The notes under the pieces: generated by a model
What the model was told of the DNA's origin: nothing
What the model saw: the letters and a program-made list of their open reading frames with translations, nothing else
The model's database searches: none
In this document: in pieces, positions 1 to 8,750 of the stretch
How the letters are laid out: the number at the start of each line of letters is the position of its first letter
Numbering within the stretch: the stretch's first letter is position 1
Made by a program: the position numbers and the translations under genes
Source: Planctomycetota bacterium
Lineage (GTDB): Bacteria; Planctomycetota; UBA1135; JACQFD01
Assembly (NCBI GenBank): GCA_016200225.1
Contig: JACQFD010000025.1
Coordinates: 34,056-98,055 of the forward strand
Reading direction: 5' to 3'
Length of the DNA: 64,000 nt

Positions 1-1
1 C

Positions 2-991
2 GATCCCTACTGGATTGGCGAGGCTCCCGTCGCGTCGTCCGACGTGAATGGTAAGTTTAAACTGACGGGAGTTCCCGCCGGCGTCGTTAAATTAAATGCG
101 ACCGATCATCGCGGAGGCAACGCCGATAAAACCGTAACATTAGGAATCGGCGCGAATTATTTGTGGGAAGTCGTACTCTCCCGAGGCCCCGAAATCTCCG
201 GTCAAGTCGTCGATGAATCCGGAAAACCGCTGCCCGGACTCTTTATCATTGTTCCAACGAATAAAGATGGAAATCTCTGGGCCAGCGACGCTGTCACCGA
301 TTCCGCTGGAAAGTTTATATTGCCGCATTGCGCCCCCGGTCCGAATCGAGTGGAAGTCCGGGGAGACCAGTGGTCGCCGCTATCGTTTATGATCGCGAAA
401 GATAATATTTATCCCGACATGGCGGATACTATTATTGTCGTGCCCGCCGCGGCGGTTCCGAGCGCGTTTTTCGACGGCAAAATTGTGGACGAAAGCGGCG
501 TTTCCGTGGCGGGGGCGCGCATTTGGATCCGGGAATCCACAAGCGATTACGGTCCAACGTTTCCGGTCGAAGCGGAGACGGGTCGGTTTCACGCAGGTCC
601 GCTCAAGAGCGGCGATTATGCAATAATAGTCATCACGCCCGGGCGACCGACTGTGAATCTCGGACGCAAATCCGCGCGTCCGCATGATATTACAGATCTT
701 GGATCCATCATTGTCGAACACGGTGGGCAATTGCGCGTGCTCGTGAACGATAAGAATGGAAAACTGGTTGGTTTTTCCGTGATTTGTAATATTATCGATA
801 AAGATGGTGTCCGTAAATTCACGACGAACCGGGACAAGAACGGATATTACATTTCCGAGCCGCTCGCGCGCGGCAACTATCGCGTCAGCGTCGAGTGGAG
901 CGTCAACGGCATCGACAAACCGCGCGCCGAAACGTGGGTCGACGTCCGAAGCGGCGCCGTCGCGGATGTTACAATTCAGCTCGATCCGTAA
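2..991 (+). CDS. Carboxypeptidase-regulatory-like repeat protein, 3' end only (5' truncated by window edge)
   Basis: The frame is open to the left edge of the window (it reads DPYWIGEAPVASSDVNG before the first possible GTG start at 44), so this is the C-terminal part of a longer protein. The visible 329 residues hold about four tandem beta-sandwich units of the carboxypeptidase regulatory-like type, each with an I/SGQVVDESGKPLPG-like opening, a D..G.F strand pair and a G.Y.I closing strand. The same kind of unit makes up the C-terminal part of the sigma-factor fusion at 19218-22763, and both end in a strand-rich tail, so this may be the end of a paralogous fusion. That link is inference. Extracytoplasmic location is likely from the domain type. 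It ends convergently, 13 bp from the next gene. Confidence 0.75.
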   Translation, partial: DPYWIGEAPVASSDVNGKFKLTGVPAGVVKLNATDHRGGNADKTVTLGIGANYLWEVVLSRGPEISGQVVDESGKPLPGLFIIVPTNKDGNLWASDAVTDSAGKFILPHCAPGPNRVEVRGDQWSPLSFMIAKDNIYPDMADTIIVVPAAAVPSAFFDGKIVDESGVSVAGARIWIRESTSDYGPTFPVEAETGRFHAGPLKSGDYAIIVITPGRPTVNLGRKSARPHDITDLGSIIVEHGGQLRVLVNDKNGKLVGFSVICNIIDKDGVRKFTTNRDKNGYYISEPLARGNYRVSVEWSVNGIDKPRAETWVDVRSGAVADVTIQLDP

Positions 992-1004
992 TCGGCGGGG
1001 CGAT

Positions 1005-2633
1005 TTACTCCGCAATCATTGACTTTTCAGGCGTCGCCTCGGGCGGCTCGGGACGCTCGATCTCGGTCGGCCGCCGGCCGGCGGCGGCTTCGCGATCGAG
1101 GATCGCGAGCGTGTGATCATACAGTTCTTCGACTTGGTCGCGGCTGTTCGCGATCGCGGTCATGCCGAGTTTTCCGTATTGGGAAACGGCGCCGATCAAA
1201 TGAAACAATACGCCGGATTCGCTGCGGTGATTGTAGTGAAGCTTGTCCAGCGTTAATATATCAATAATGTCCTCGGGCAGCAGTCCGCGATAATCCGGCG
1301 AACTTAAATTATCCGTCGCTTTATAATATTTCGCCTGGCCGGATTGCGAATAGAACAATCCCGTTCCCGGATCGAGCTGGCCGCCGGTGAGGAATTGTAA
1401 TGCAAGAAACGGATGCGTCGTGCCGCCCATGCGAAGATTGATTTCGAGCGCGCACATGTTCCAATCGCGGCGGTCGTTCTCGCGCCAGACGAGAAAATCG
1501 ACGCCGAAACGGCTCATGACGCCGTGGCGCGCGAGCACGTCGCCGACGCGCGCGCCGGCGTTTTGTATACGAATTCGATACTGATCCTGCGCCGGAAACG
1601 TGCACCCGAGAAAAACCTGTCCGCCCGGGCCGCCGAGAATTTGATCGTGCGTCGAAATAATCGAAACTTCCTGCTTCGGACTCACGCGAACCTGCGCGCT
1701 GGGCGATCGTTTTTCGTTCGCTTCGACGAATTCTTCGGCGATGCCGCCCATTTTAGTAAATTTACCGAAATACGAATCGTACGATTCGGTTTTTACGGCA
1801 AATTCGACGGCATCGAGCGCGCGCCGCATGGAATCTTTATCTTTGCGCTCGGGATAACGAAAAAGCGCGTTGCCCTCGCCGCTGAAACTTTCATTTAATT
1901 TAACGACTGCGCGCTTCGCCTCGGGCCGTTTGCCGCGGATGTCGGCGAGCGCTTCGACGACCTCGTCGGTCGATTTTAAATCTTCGGCGCCTTCGGGAAG
2001 GGGAATTTCGGCCTCGCGAAAAACTTTGCGGCTGCCGCTCTTCGTCCCCAAATCGCACAATTGCGGATCGACGCCGTTCATCGGAATTCCAAGCAGCGCC
2101 GAGAGCCGCCGTTCGAGCGGCGTCGAATTGAATACTGTTAAATACGCGCGATTCTTATCATCGATGCCGTCGCGGATTCGCTGGATCAGGCGCGGGCGCT
2201 CGAGAATTTTCTCGGTCAGCGAACGCGGCGACGCGTCGTACGCGCACAGGAGCGTGAGGCGCGCGCGCGCGTGGCTCGCCGGGATGCCCGCGAGAAACTG
2301 AAAGTAATATTCCAGAATCATCGGATGAACGGGCTGCGATGTTACGTAAACCATCCGCGCCCTCGGATTGCGCAGGCGTATCAGTAAAAATAACAATCTT
2401 TCTTCATAAAACGACGCGCCGGCGATTTTTTGCAATTCCGACTGGTCGAGCGTCAGCGACGGAACGACGACGGATGTGTAGGCTTCTTCGTCGCGCGACA
2501 TCACGGTCTGCCACATGACCTGCAGTCGCGGTTTCAGCGCCTGAAATGACGCCATCTCCTCTTCGAGGGACATCTGCCAGGGAAACGGAGGCTCGACGGA
2601 GGACATGGGGGGCGCGGTCCGCCCGGCAGTCAA
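1005..2633 (-). CDS. PGM1-related ATP-grasp peptide (carboxylate-amine) ligase family protein
   Basis: A 542-residue cytoplasmic protein recognised as the family that includes the pheganomycin peptide ligase PGM1: an N-terminal pre-ATP-grasp domain (about residues 30-190, with LLFLLIRLRNPRARMVYVTS) followed by an ATP-grasp domain (AVVKLNESFSGEGNALF around 240-260 is the lysine-bearing nucleotide strand; CALEINLRMGGTTHPF near 400 holds the Glu/Asn metal ligands) and a C-terminal PGM1-type domain (HYNHRSESGVLFHLIGAV). Members join a carboxylate to an amine with ATP; the substrate here cannot be told. It has no biosynthetic neighbours, so its role may be in a stand-alone metabolite or peptide modification. 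A second start at residue 10 (position 2606) is possible; neither has a clear Shine-Dalgarno site. Confidence 0.8.
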   Translation of the reverse strand: MTAGRTAPPMSSVEPPFPWQMSLEEEMASFQALKPRLQVMWQTVMSRDEEAYTSVVVPSLTLDQSELQKIAGASFYEERLLFLLIRLRNPRARMVYVTSQPVHPMILEYYFQFLAGIPASHARARLTLLCAYDASPRSLTEKILERPRLIQRIRDGIDDKNRAYLTVFNSTPLERRLSALLGIPMNGVDPQLCDLGTKSGSRKVFREAEIPLPEGAEDLKSTDEVVEALADIRGKRPEAKRAVVKLNESFSGEGNALFRYPERKDKDSMRRALDAVEFAVKTESYDSYFGKFTKMGGIAEEFVEANEKRSPSAQVRVSPKQEVSIISTHDQILGGPGGQVFLGCTFPAQDQYRIRIQNAGARVGDVLARHGVMSRFGVDFLVWRENDRRDWNMCALEINLRMGGTTHPFLALQFLTGGQLDPGTGLFYSQSGQAKYYKATDNLSSPDYRGLLPEDIIDILTLDKLHYNHRSESGVLFHLIGAVSQYGKLGMTAIANSRDQVEELYDHTLAILDREAAAGRRPTEIERPEPPEATPEKSMIAE

Positions 2634-2715
2634 TCGCGGCGCGCGCGGAACTTTATCAAATATACCAAACGGCGACGCCTCGTGCGACGCGGAATCGAAC
2701 GCGCGGACGCGGCCG

Positions 2716-3537
2716 TTATTCTTTGTGTTTTCGTGGCGCGACGACCGGGCTGTCGATCAGTTTTTGAATGTTTGGATTAGCCTGCTCACGCATCCACGAC
2801 TCCAAAATCGCATGCGCGCCGGGCTCCCGCGACAATTTGAGTCCCTGCGCGAGCGCCCAGCGGACTCCGTTGTTCGTCGTGGAATCGGAAAGCAGCGCCG
2901 CGACGTCCTCCAACGTTCGATCGCTTGCGTTGGCGGCAACGGCGCGCCCGGCGAAGACTCGGACCTCTTCGGAGCAACCGTCTCGAAGTGCAATATTAGA
3001 AATCAGAAATTCCTCGACAACGAGTTCGCCCAACGGGAGCGCGGCGATCGATTCGCTGCACGCATCGACGTCGAGCGGACACAATCCGGCGGCGACATCG
3101 CGAACAAAATCGACAAGCGATGGCGAGAGGCGCCCGTCCGGATTTTTTAGTAATTTTTCCGCCGATGCGAGACGCAATTCGGCCGACGCTAATTGTAATG
3201 TTCGCGCATTGCGCGCCGTCGGCGCCGCACGGAGCGCGAGGGGTCGAACATGGTTAACAATCTGTTCGGTGCGCGCCGGCTCGTCCGTTAATTGTAATGT
3301 TTGCGCGCCGGGCTCTACAACTTTGTACTCTTGATTGGGTATCAGTGAAACTGTGTCGTCGGCCGAAATTTGAACGGCGCTTCCGCCTGTGCCTGAGAGT
3401 GAAAATGCCACTGCCGCGGTGGCGAGTACAGCCACCGCGACAGTGAAGATGATGCGCGAGCGCTTCCGCAGATTTGCTGAGTGTCGGACGCGAAGCGCTC
3501 GCGCAAGGAAGAGATCGTCCGGTACTCGCTTCAACAC
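2716..3537 (-). CDS. Membrane-anchored protein of unknown function with helical C-terminal region
   Basis: A 273-residue protein with a short basic cytoplasmic N-terminus, one membrane helix (about residues 28-48, IIFTVAVAVLATAAVAFSLS) and a mostly helical periplasmic part. Residues about 200-265 (DRTLEDVAALLSDSTTNNGV and the following helices) look like two HEAT-like helical pairs. I do not recognise the family. The GTG start lies four bases after the stop of the 8-heme lipoprotein gene, so the two are very probably co-transcribed and perhaps translationally coupled, which suggests a supporting role for the cytochrome, but no motif shows what it does. Confidence 0.6.
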   Translation of the reverse strand: MLKRVPDDLFLARALRVRHSANLRKRSRIIFTVAVAVLATAAVAFSLSGTGGSAVQISADDTVSLIPNQEYKVVEPGAQTLQLTDEPARTEQIVNHVRPLALRAAPTARNARTLQLASAELRLASAEKLLKNPDGRLSPSLVDFVRDVAAGLCPLDVDACSESIAALPLGELVVEEFLISNIALRDGCSEEVRVFAGRAVAANASDRTLEDVAALLSDSTTNNGVRWALAQGLKLSREPGAHAILESWMREQANPNIQKLIDSPVVAPRKHKE

Positions 3538-3541
3538 GTCT

Positions 3542-6500
3542 CTAGTTCTCGTACCCTACCGGCGGCACATACGGAGCACCCACCGCAACACCCTTCAGGT
3601 CGAAGTAGGCAGCCTGAAGGATGTTCACCGCGAATCCCGTATTGTGGATTCCGCCGCTATTATCATTCTTGTTAAAGTCATAGTCATACGCAGCCTTGTA
3701 GAGCTGCTCCCACCGAGCCTGCTGAGTCGGCGTGAGTGCATCCCAGTCGGTCTGTTGCGTAGTACCGGCACCCGCAGGTCCGGGGAAAGTTCGCGATGTA
3801 CCAGCCGCGTTCACATAGGAGACCTTGCTGCCGAACGACAGTGTGTAGGGTCCGCCGCCGATTCCCTTGGGAAGGGCCGCGTCGTTGACGCCGGCAAGTA
3901 CCTCGGTCAACAGTTGGGCCGCGATTCCGGCGACTTCCTTCTGGACAGTCTCGGTCACGCCATTCCCGTCATAGTCGGCCCGAGCAGTGAACTCGAAGTC
4001 CGGACTCGCCGGGTGGCACTGTGCACACGCGTTGGTGTGGTACTTCGGAACAGAGGTAATCGTCCAGCTGGTCGCCTGAGTCGTAGCATTGAAATTCGCC
4101 GCGGCCGTCACGGTCAAACTGTATCCGCTGTTCACGGAATTAATAACATAAGTGCCGGCATCGGAACCATTGGCAAGTGTGAGCTTGTCGCCGACAACGA
4201 CCCATGTCAGGAAACTTGCTCCAGTCGAAACGGTGAACAACTTGGTACCCGCGGTCACGACGCCACCTGTATGTGTGGTCTCGTTTGCGACGAGTTTATT
4301 GTTGCCTTGTCCGTCTCCGCCCTGCGACATGTTCCAAGTGTGACTGCCCAAAGCCTGATACCCTGACTGTCCAGAGGTTGGCGCGGCATTCATGTGACAT
4401 GTGATGCAACGCGCGTTCTCAGTCTGGCCGGGGACGATGAACTTACTATCGAGTCCATGCGGCGCGGATTTGTAGTTCCAACCCGGATAACGAACCGCGT
4501 TCGCCATCGTTAACATTTCCGCCGCGGTGCTATCGTGTGGCGCAACGCGAGTCGCCATGAAGCCTGTGCCAGGGGTGTAGTCCGTAGTATCTTTTCGACT
4601 CTGGTGGCACATGAAACATGCCGCTGCGCGACCTGCTTCGACCACTGTGCCGTCCATGAACTTCACTTGACCGATCAGACGGAGTTGTTGGCTTGAGCCA
4701 CCTTCCGGTGTGCCCTCCGTAGGCTTGTGCGGATTGTGACACACGGCGCAGGACTGTGCGCGACGCTGCTCTTCCGGAACCGGTGGCAGTCCCGAAGGAT
4801 CATTTGAAGAGAATACTTTGCGCGGCGCCGGGAGCGCTGCGCGAATCTTCATAGCCTCCACGGATCCCGACGCCTCGTGACATGGGATGCATGAAGAGTT
4901 GCCGCCTGGAGATACTACAACTTTCGCGTGTGCCGACAGATCCCACTGTGTCGGAAAACTGTGGCAGCGCGCGCAGACGCCTTCGTCATAACTCTTGCGA
5001 ATACCCTTGGTGTCACCAATGTGCTGGCTGCCCGGTCCATGGCAGGCCTCGCATTGAACATTTGTAAACGCAGCGACGTCCGGGTGGTTATTCTTAAGAT
5101 CGTCCCAAGTCAGGCCGACATGGTTGAAATTCGCGACAGTTGCGCGATCGTCGAATCCCGCGTTCGAATAACTACCGGTCGAAGTGCTCGTGGAAGCGAC
5201 AAGCGTGGTGAATGGTTGCGATGCATCGAACTGATTGGAGTAGCTGGTGCCAACACCTGTGTTGTGGAAACTGGTGAAAGTATTAATATCGCGCCAGTCT
5301 TCCTTGGCTTGAAACGCCGGCCAATCCGCGTCGGCTGGATCCATGGCTTCCTTGAGTACTCGAGAGTGCAGTGTTCCCTGCCACTCTTCTCGCATGTTCT
5401 CGAGGAAATTGATACTGCCTCCGTGGCACGAACCACACTGGCCTTTCGCGGGATCCGGAGCCGTTCCCACGATTGTACCCACGCCGACATACTGTCCAAC
5501 TGTAATGAAGAACGAGTAGTTATCGACGGTCGAACCGATGCCTCGAACGAGCACTACCGTGTACTGTCCGAGTTTCGTCGGAACAAAGAAAGGAGTCTGT
5601 TCCGTTGTCGACGAACCGAGTGCTGTCTTGTCGGGACGCGAGAGTGAAACCGAAGCGCCGGATGGATCGGTAACGTCCCAGTTCCAGTAGTCGGCGACCC
5701 ACGCCTGATAGTCGAAGCCATTGGTCTTCGGACTGGTGTTGTCGCTCGCGTGTACCCAGAGAGTACCCGCGCTCCAGTACCACGATCCGGGAGTCGCCTC
5801 GACGAGTGCGACGGATGTCACTTGGACGATGGGCTTTGTCTTCTCGCGCATCGAGCGAACGGTGGCCGCCTCGGCAATCTTGTAAGTGTACGTTTGTCCC
5901 GCTTCGAGAGCGAATGAAGAGGCGGACTCTTGCTTGCGGAATCCACCGCCGCTCAGGAACACCGGATCGCCCACCGCGACATTGTCAGTGCCATTGTTGG
6001 CCTGTCCGCAGCTCATGGTGACATCGTCCGAATCGGACACATCATCTGTAGTCGGAGCGGTGCCGACGTCGTCGGTGACCTTGATGTTGAATTGATAACG
6101 TCCCATCGCGGCGCTTCGAATTCCAAGAGTGCTTGGCTCGAGCGGAATAGGCAACAATGCTGGCAACTTGGGAGTTGTAAATGTGATCGTATTTGTAGTC
6201 GCGCCTGCGAGAGGCATTGCGGCCGGCGCGCCTGTCCATGAATAGGTCAATGCGCCCGTGGTAGTCCCGATGACGAGCGCGACAAGCGAATTGTTCGTTC
6301 CGTAACCGAGGAAGTACGGGAACTCATTCAGAATCGTCCAGCTCGCGGGCGTGGAACCGATGAAAGCCATCGGGCTATTCACTATCAGCGCGGTATTGCT
6401 GCTGACTTTATTAATTCTGTAAAAACCGTAGTCGACGCCGTCCAAAATAAACAATGTGTCGCCCGGTGCGACGCCCGATGCGATGAAGTTGGAGCCGCCC

Positions 6501-6988
6501 GTAATAGTAAAGTTCTTCGTTCCGGCCGCGGACGCGCCGCCTGTGGACGCCGTCTGCGACGCGCGGAACTTGCCCGCGCGGACGATGAACGGCCTGACGT
6601 GAACAGTAGCATTCGAAGTCGAGGACTCCGCGCCGTTTGAAACCGTCAATTGAAATGTCAAATCGCCGCTGACTCCGGGGGCGGTGAATGTCGGCGCGCC
6701 GGCAGTATTGTTAGAAAGGGCGACGGCCGGACCGCCGGTTTGCGTCCAAGAGAACGTCAGCGGTTTTCCGTTTTTATCATACGACGCGGTTGCATCGAGC
6801 CGGACGACGCCGCCGGGCGCGGCTTTCGCGGCTTGTCCCGCGGTGGCTATAACATTTGGCGATGTGACAGGCGGAGGAGCGGGCTTCGCGGCGGTGCCGC
6901 CTCCGCCCCCGCCGCAAGCGAACAATGCCAACGCTGCAAGACCCGATGATAAGAATAGACGGGAGTTTATGTTAAATTTAGCAATCAC
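3542..6988 (-). CDS. Octaheme cytochrome c lipoprotein with PKD/Ig-like N-terminal region
   Basis: An 1148-residue exported protein. The N-terminus has a signal peptide ending in a lipobox-like LFAC with Cys25, followed by a Gly stretch. Residues about 45-135 form a PKD/Ig-like domain (GGVVRLDATASYDKNGKPLT); more beta-rich units follow up to residue 500. The C-terminal half has eight CXXCH haem sites at about residues 518, 646, 672, 700, 747, 791, 861 and 988. Large multihaem lipoproteins of this sort serve as outer-membrane or cell-surface electron carriers. A GTG start is preceded by TAGGAG at a good distance. It lies downstream of the bc/multihaem cluster on the same strand, 282 bp from the HAO-like gene. 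By eye, the segment 3540-6240 has a more moderate base use than the start of the gene and the neighbouring genes, which hints at a mosaic origin. Confidence 0.85.
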   Translation of the reverse strand: MIAKFNINSRLFLSSGLAALALFACGGGGGGTAAKPAPPPVTSPNVIATAGQAAKAAPGGVVRLDATASYDKNGKPLTFSWTQTGGPAVALSNNTAGAPTFTAPGVSGDLTFQLTVSNGAESSTSNATVHVRPFIVRAGKFRASQTASTGGASAAGTKNFTITGGSNFIASGVAPGDTLFILDGVDYGFYRINKVSSNTALIVNSPMAFIGSTPASWTILNEFPYFLGYGTNNSLVALVIGTTTGALTYSWTGAPAAMPLAGATTNTITFTTPKLPALLPIPLEPSTLGIRSAAMGRYQFNIKVTDDVGTAPTTDDVSDSDDVTMSCGQANNGTDNVAVGDPVFLSGGGFRKQESASSFALEAGQTYTYKIAEAATVRSMREKTKPIVQVTSVALVEATPGSWYWSAGTLWVHASDNTSPKTNGFDYQAWVADYWNWDVTDPSGASVSLSRPDKTALGSSTTEQTPFFVPTKLGQYTVVLVRGIGSTVDNYSFFITVGQYVGVGTIVGTAPDPAKGQCGSCHGGSINFLENMREEWQGTLHSRVLKEAMDPADADWPAFQAKEDWRDINTFTSFHNTGVGTSYSNQFDASQPFTTLVASTSTSTGSYSNAGFDDRATVANFNHVGLTWDDLKNNHPDVAAFTNVQCEACHGPGSQHIGDTKGIRKSYDEGVCARCHSFPTQWDLSAHAKVVVSPGGNSSCIPCHEASGSVEAMKIRAALPAPRKVFSSNDPSGLPPVPEEQRRAQSCAVCHNPHKPTEGTPEGGSSQQLRLIGQVKFMDGTVVEAGRAAACFMCHQSRKDTTDYTPGTGFMATRVAPHDSTAAEMLTMANAVRYPGWNYKSAPHGLDSKFIVPGQTENARCITCHMNAAPTSGQSGYQALGSHTWNMSQGGDGQGNNKLVANETTHTGGVVTAGTKLFTVSTGASFLTWVVVGDKLTLANGSDAGTYVINSVNSGYSLTVTAAANFNATTQATSWTITSVPKYHTNACAQCHPASPDFEFTARADYDGNGVTETVQKEVAGIAAQLLTEVLAGVNDAALPKGIGGGPYTLSFGSKVSYVNAAGTSRTFPGPAGAGTTQQTDWDALTPTQQARWEQLYKAAYDYDFNKNDNSGGIHNTGFAVNILQAAYFDLKGVAVGAPYVPPVGYEN

Positions 6989-7160
6989 GACAGGTGCTCC
7001 TATTCAATAAGGCGTCGAGAACGCCCGGACATCATTGTAATAATTAGCTGGTTTCGGAGTTGAATAGCTTGTAATTGGTCAAGATCCGTGCCGCGATCGG
7101 CCGCTCGTCGATGGGAATCGTTTTCCACGAGTCCTTGAAACATAAGAGGTTATGAAAGAC

Positions 7161-7194
7161 GCCTCCCGTCGCACTTTGCGATGTTTCGGGAGGC
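7161..7194 (-). terminator. Hairpin after the octaheme gene
   Basis: GCCTCCCG (7161-7168) pairs exactly with CGGGAGGC (7187-7194), and TCGCA/TGCGA pair inside the loop. On the minus strand it follows the stop of the HAO-like gene by 77 bp and is followed by a weak T-containing stretch. It may terminate or attenuate transcription between the bc cluster and the 8-heme lipoprotein gene. The rest of the 282-bp gap shows no gene. Confidence 0.45.
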
Positions 7195-7270
7195 GCCATT
7201 GACCTGTGTCATACGTGTGTCACGAAGCGCAACGACTCCGGACACATCGGTCTCGCCGCGCGGCGAAGCA

Positions 7271-8680
7271 CTATCGAACGTTTTGTTTATATCGATCCTG
7301 ATAGAACTTCGTGATCTTCGCGCGGCTATCGGCGCCCATGTCGGTCGGCCACGCGCTGCCCGAATCTTTTAGTGTACTTTCGATAAATTTTGAGACTTCC
7401 GGATTCGATTTCGCGAGATCCCGCGCCTGTTTCAGGAAATCTCCATAAAACGTGCGCGCCACTTCCGCGAAACCCTCCCATTGCGCGAACGACGGACCCA
7501 TCATCGCCGAACCCATGCGCGCCTGGCGTCCATCGCGGTGCCATAGGAAATACCACGTCCACTCGATCGGGTCGTCGAACGGACTTTGTGTAATAAGTCC
7601 CGATTCCGCAAGTTTATCCATAATTTTGGTTCCCGGCTCGCCGAATCTGTTATTCCACAATTCGACGGCCGTGTCGTATTGTTTAAAATGGCCGTCGACC
7701 CACGCGGGCGAATGGCAATTTAAACAAATGCTCTGCATGTTCACTCTGTTGACTTCCCAATCTTCGGGATGTACGGAAACGGGCGGCCGGCAATTCCACG
7801 CGATGCGCTGAGCAGTATTGTGAGTCATCGGTTGATCGGGCGACGCGCTCATGTGACAGGTCGCGCACGTCGGCGCGGCGCTGTAATCGACCCCGACGAC
7901 CCACTTTTTCTTATCGAGTTTCATCAATCCCTGGCTCAGCGCATTGTTAAATGCGACGCCATGTTTGCTTTCTTCATAAATGCCTTCCTGCGGATGGTCC
8001 GGTCCGGTGTGGCACTTTCCGCACGCTTCGGGCCGCCGCGCCATCGATATATCAAATCGGTGTCTCGAATGGCACGCGGTGCACGCGCCGCGCGAACCGT
8101 CGGGGTTGATGCGGCCCATGCCGGTATTCGGCCACGCGCCCTCGGCGAACATGGGTTTGCCGTCGGATTCTTTAAGGATCTTTCCTTTATCATCCATTTG
8201 AAAATCAATCTTAACACCATGGCATTTCTGGCAGCCGACCGCCGCGGTGCCCTTGCCTTGCAACTTTTCCGCGAGCAGCGCGTCGATCGAACCGTCGACG
8301 TCGGCCGCGCGCGCGTGCGAGCTTTTCGAAAATTCATCGGCGATCTTTTCGTGACATCGCCCGCAGTCTTTCGGAGTGACAATGGTAGCGATCAGGCGTC
8401 CGTTGTGTTTCCACGCGTCGATGTCCTTTTCCTCGGCCTTGTGGCATTCGTAACATCCGATGCCGACTTCGCCATGGCGGCTGCCGATCCATTGGTTAAC
8501 AATTGCGGGAGTCTTTTCCTTGTGGCAATTATAACATCCGGTGCTTTCTTCCGAAAGCAACATTTCCGGCTCGGGTTTGAACCGCTGCTTGCCGCCTTCG
8601 ACCCAGGCGACGATCAGCAGGGATCCCAGAAACACAATCGCCAGAATGGATACGATGATTTTCTTTGCGTCGATGGACAT
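7271..8680 (-). CDS. Membrane-anchored octaheme cytochrome c of the hydroxylamine oxidoreductase (HAO) family
   Basis: A 469-residue protein with an uncleaved-looking N-terminal membrane helix (residues 8-27) and eight CXXCH motifs at residues 49, 76, 106, 150, 200, 220, 272 and 319. The stretch TCATCHMSA...THNTAQRIAWNCRPPVS (271-301) is typical of octahaem HAO-like proteins. HAO-family enzymes oxidise hydroxylamine or hydrazine, or reduce nitrite, at haem 4 (here the 150 site). The late region MMGPSFAQWEGF (393-404), where by-eye alignment places the cross-linking Tyr of oxidising HAOs, has no Tyr, so a reductive or pure electron-transfer role is more likely; this is inference. It is the last gene of the cytochrome b/Rieske cluster, 70 bp after cytochrome b, and a membrane anchor fits a subunit of that complex. 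Confidence 0.85.
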   Translation of the reverse strand: MSIDAKKIIVSILAIVFLGSLLIVAWVEGGKQRFKPEPEMLLSEESTGCYNCHKEKTPAIVNQWIGSRHGEVGIGCYECHKAEEKDIDAWKHNGRLIATIVTPKDCGRCHEKIADEFSKSSHARAADVDGSIDALLAEKLQGKGTAAVGCQKCHGVKIDFQMDDKGKILKESDGKPMFAEGAWPNTGMGRINPDGSRGACTACHSRHRFDISMARRPEACGKCHTGPDHPQEGIYEESKHGVAFNNALSQGLMKLDKKKWVVGVDYSAAPTCATCHMSASPDQPMTHNTAQRIAWNCRPPVSVHPEDWEVNRVNMQSICLNCHSPAWVDGHFKQYDTAVELWNNRFGEPGTKIMDKLAESGLITQSPFDDPIEWTWYFLWHRDGRQARMGSAMMGPSFAQWEGFAEVARTFYGDFLKQARDLAKSNPEVSKFIESTLKDSGSAWPTDMGADSRAKITKFYQDRYKQNVR

Positions 8681-8750
8681 GATGATGTTCCGAAAGTTTA
8701 ATAAAATTTATGTTATATATTATAGTAAGAAATGAACGGGAACGCCGCGG

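Noticed and set aside
3389..4366. A 325-codon plus-strand open frame opposite the octaheme lipoprotein gene
   Set aside because: It has no domain likeness or signal sequence and lies wholly opposite genes with clear CXXCH motifs and a membrane protein; it is a shadow frame.
7271..8680. Calling the octaheme protein a true hydroxylamine dehydrogenase
   Set aside because: The family match is good but the cross-linking Tyr is not seen and no nitrification genes such as amoA are present, so only the family is named.
7769..8701. A 310-codon plus-strand open frame opposite the HAO-like gene
   Set aside because: The opposite strand holds eight CXXCH motifs and a family match; the plus frame has no recognisable feature.
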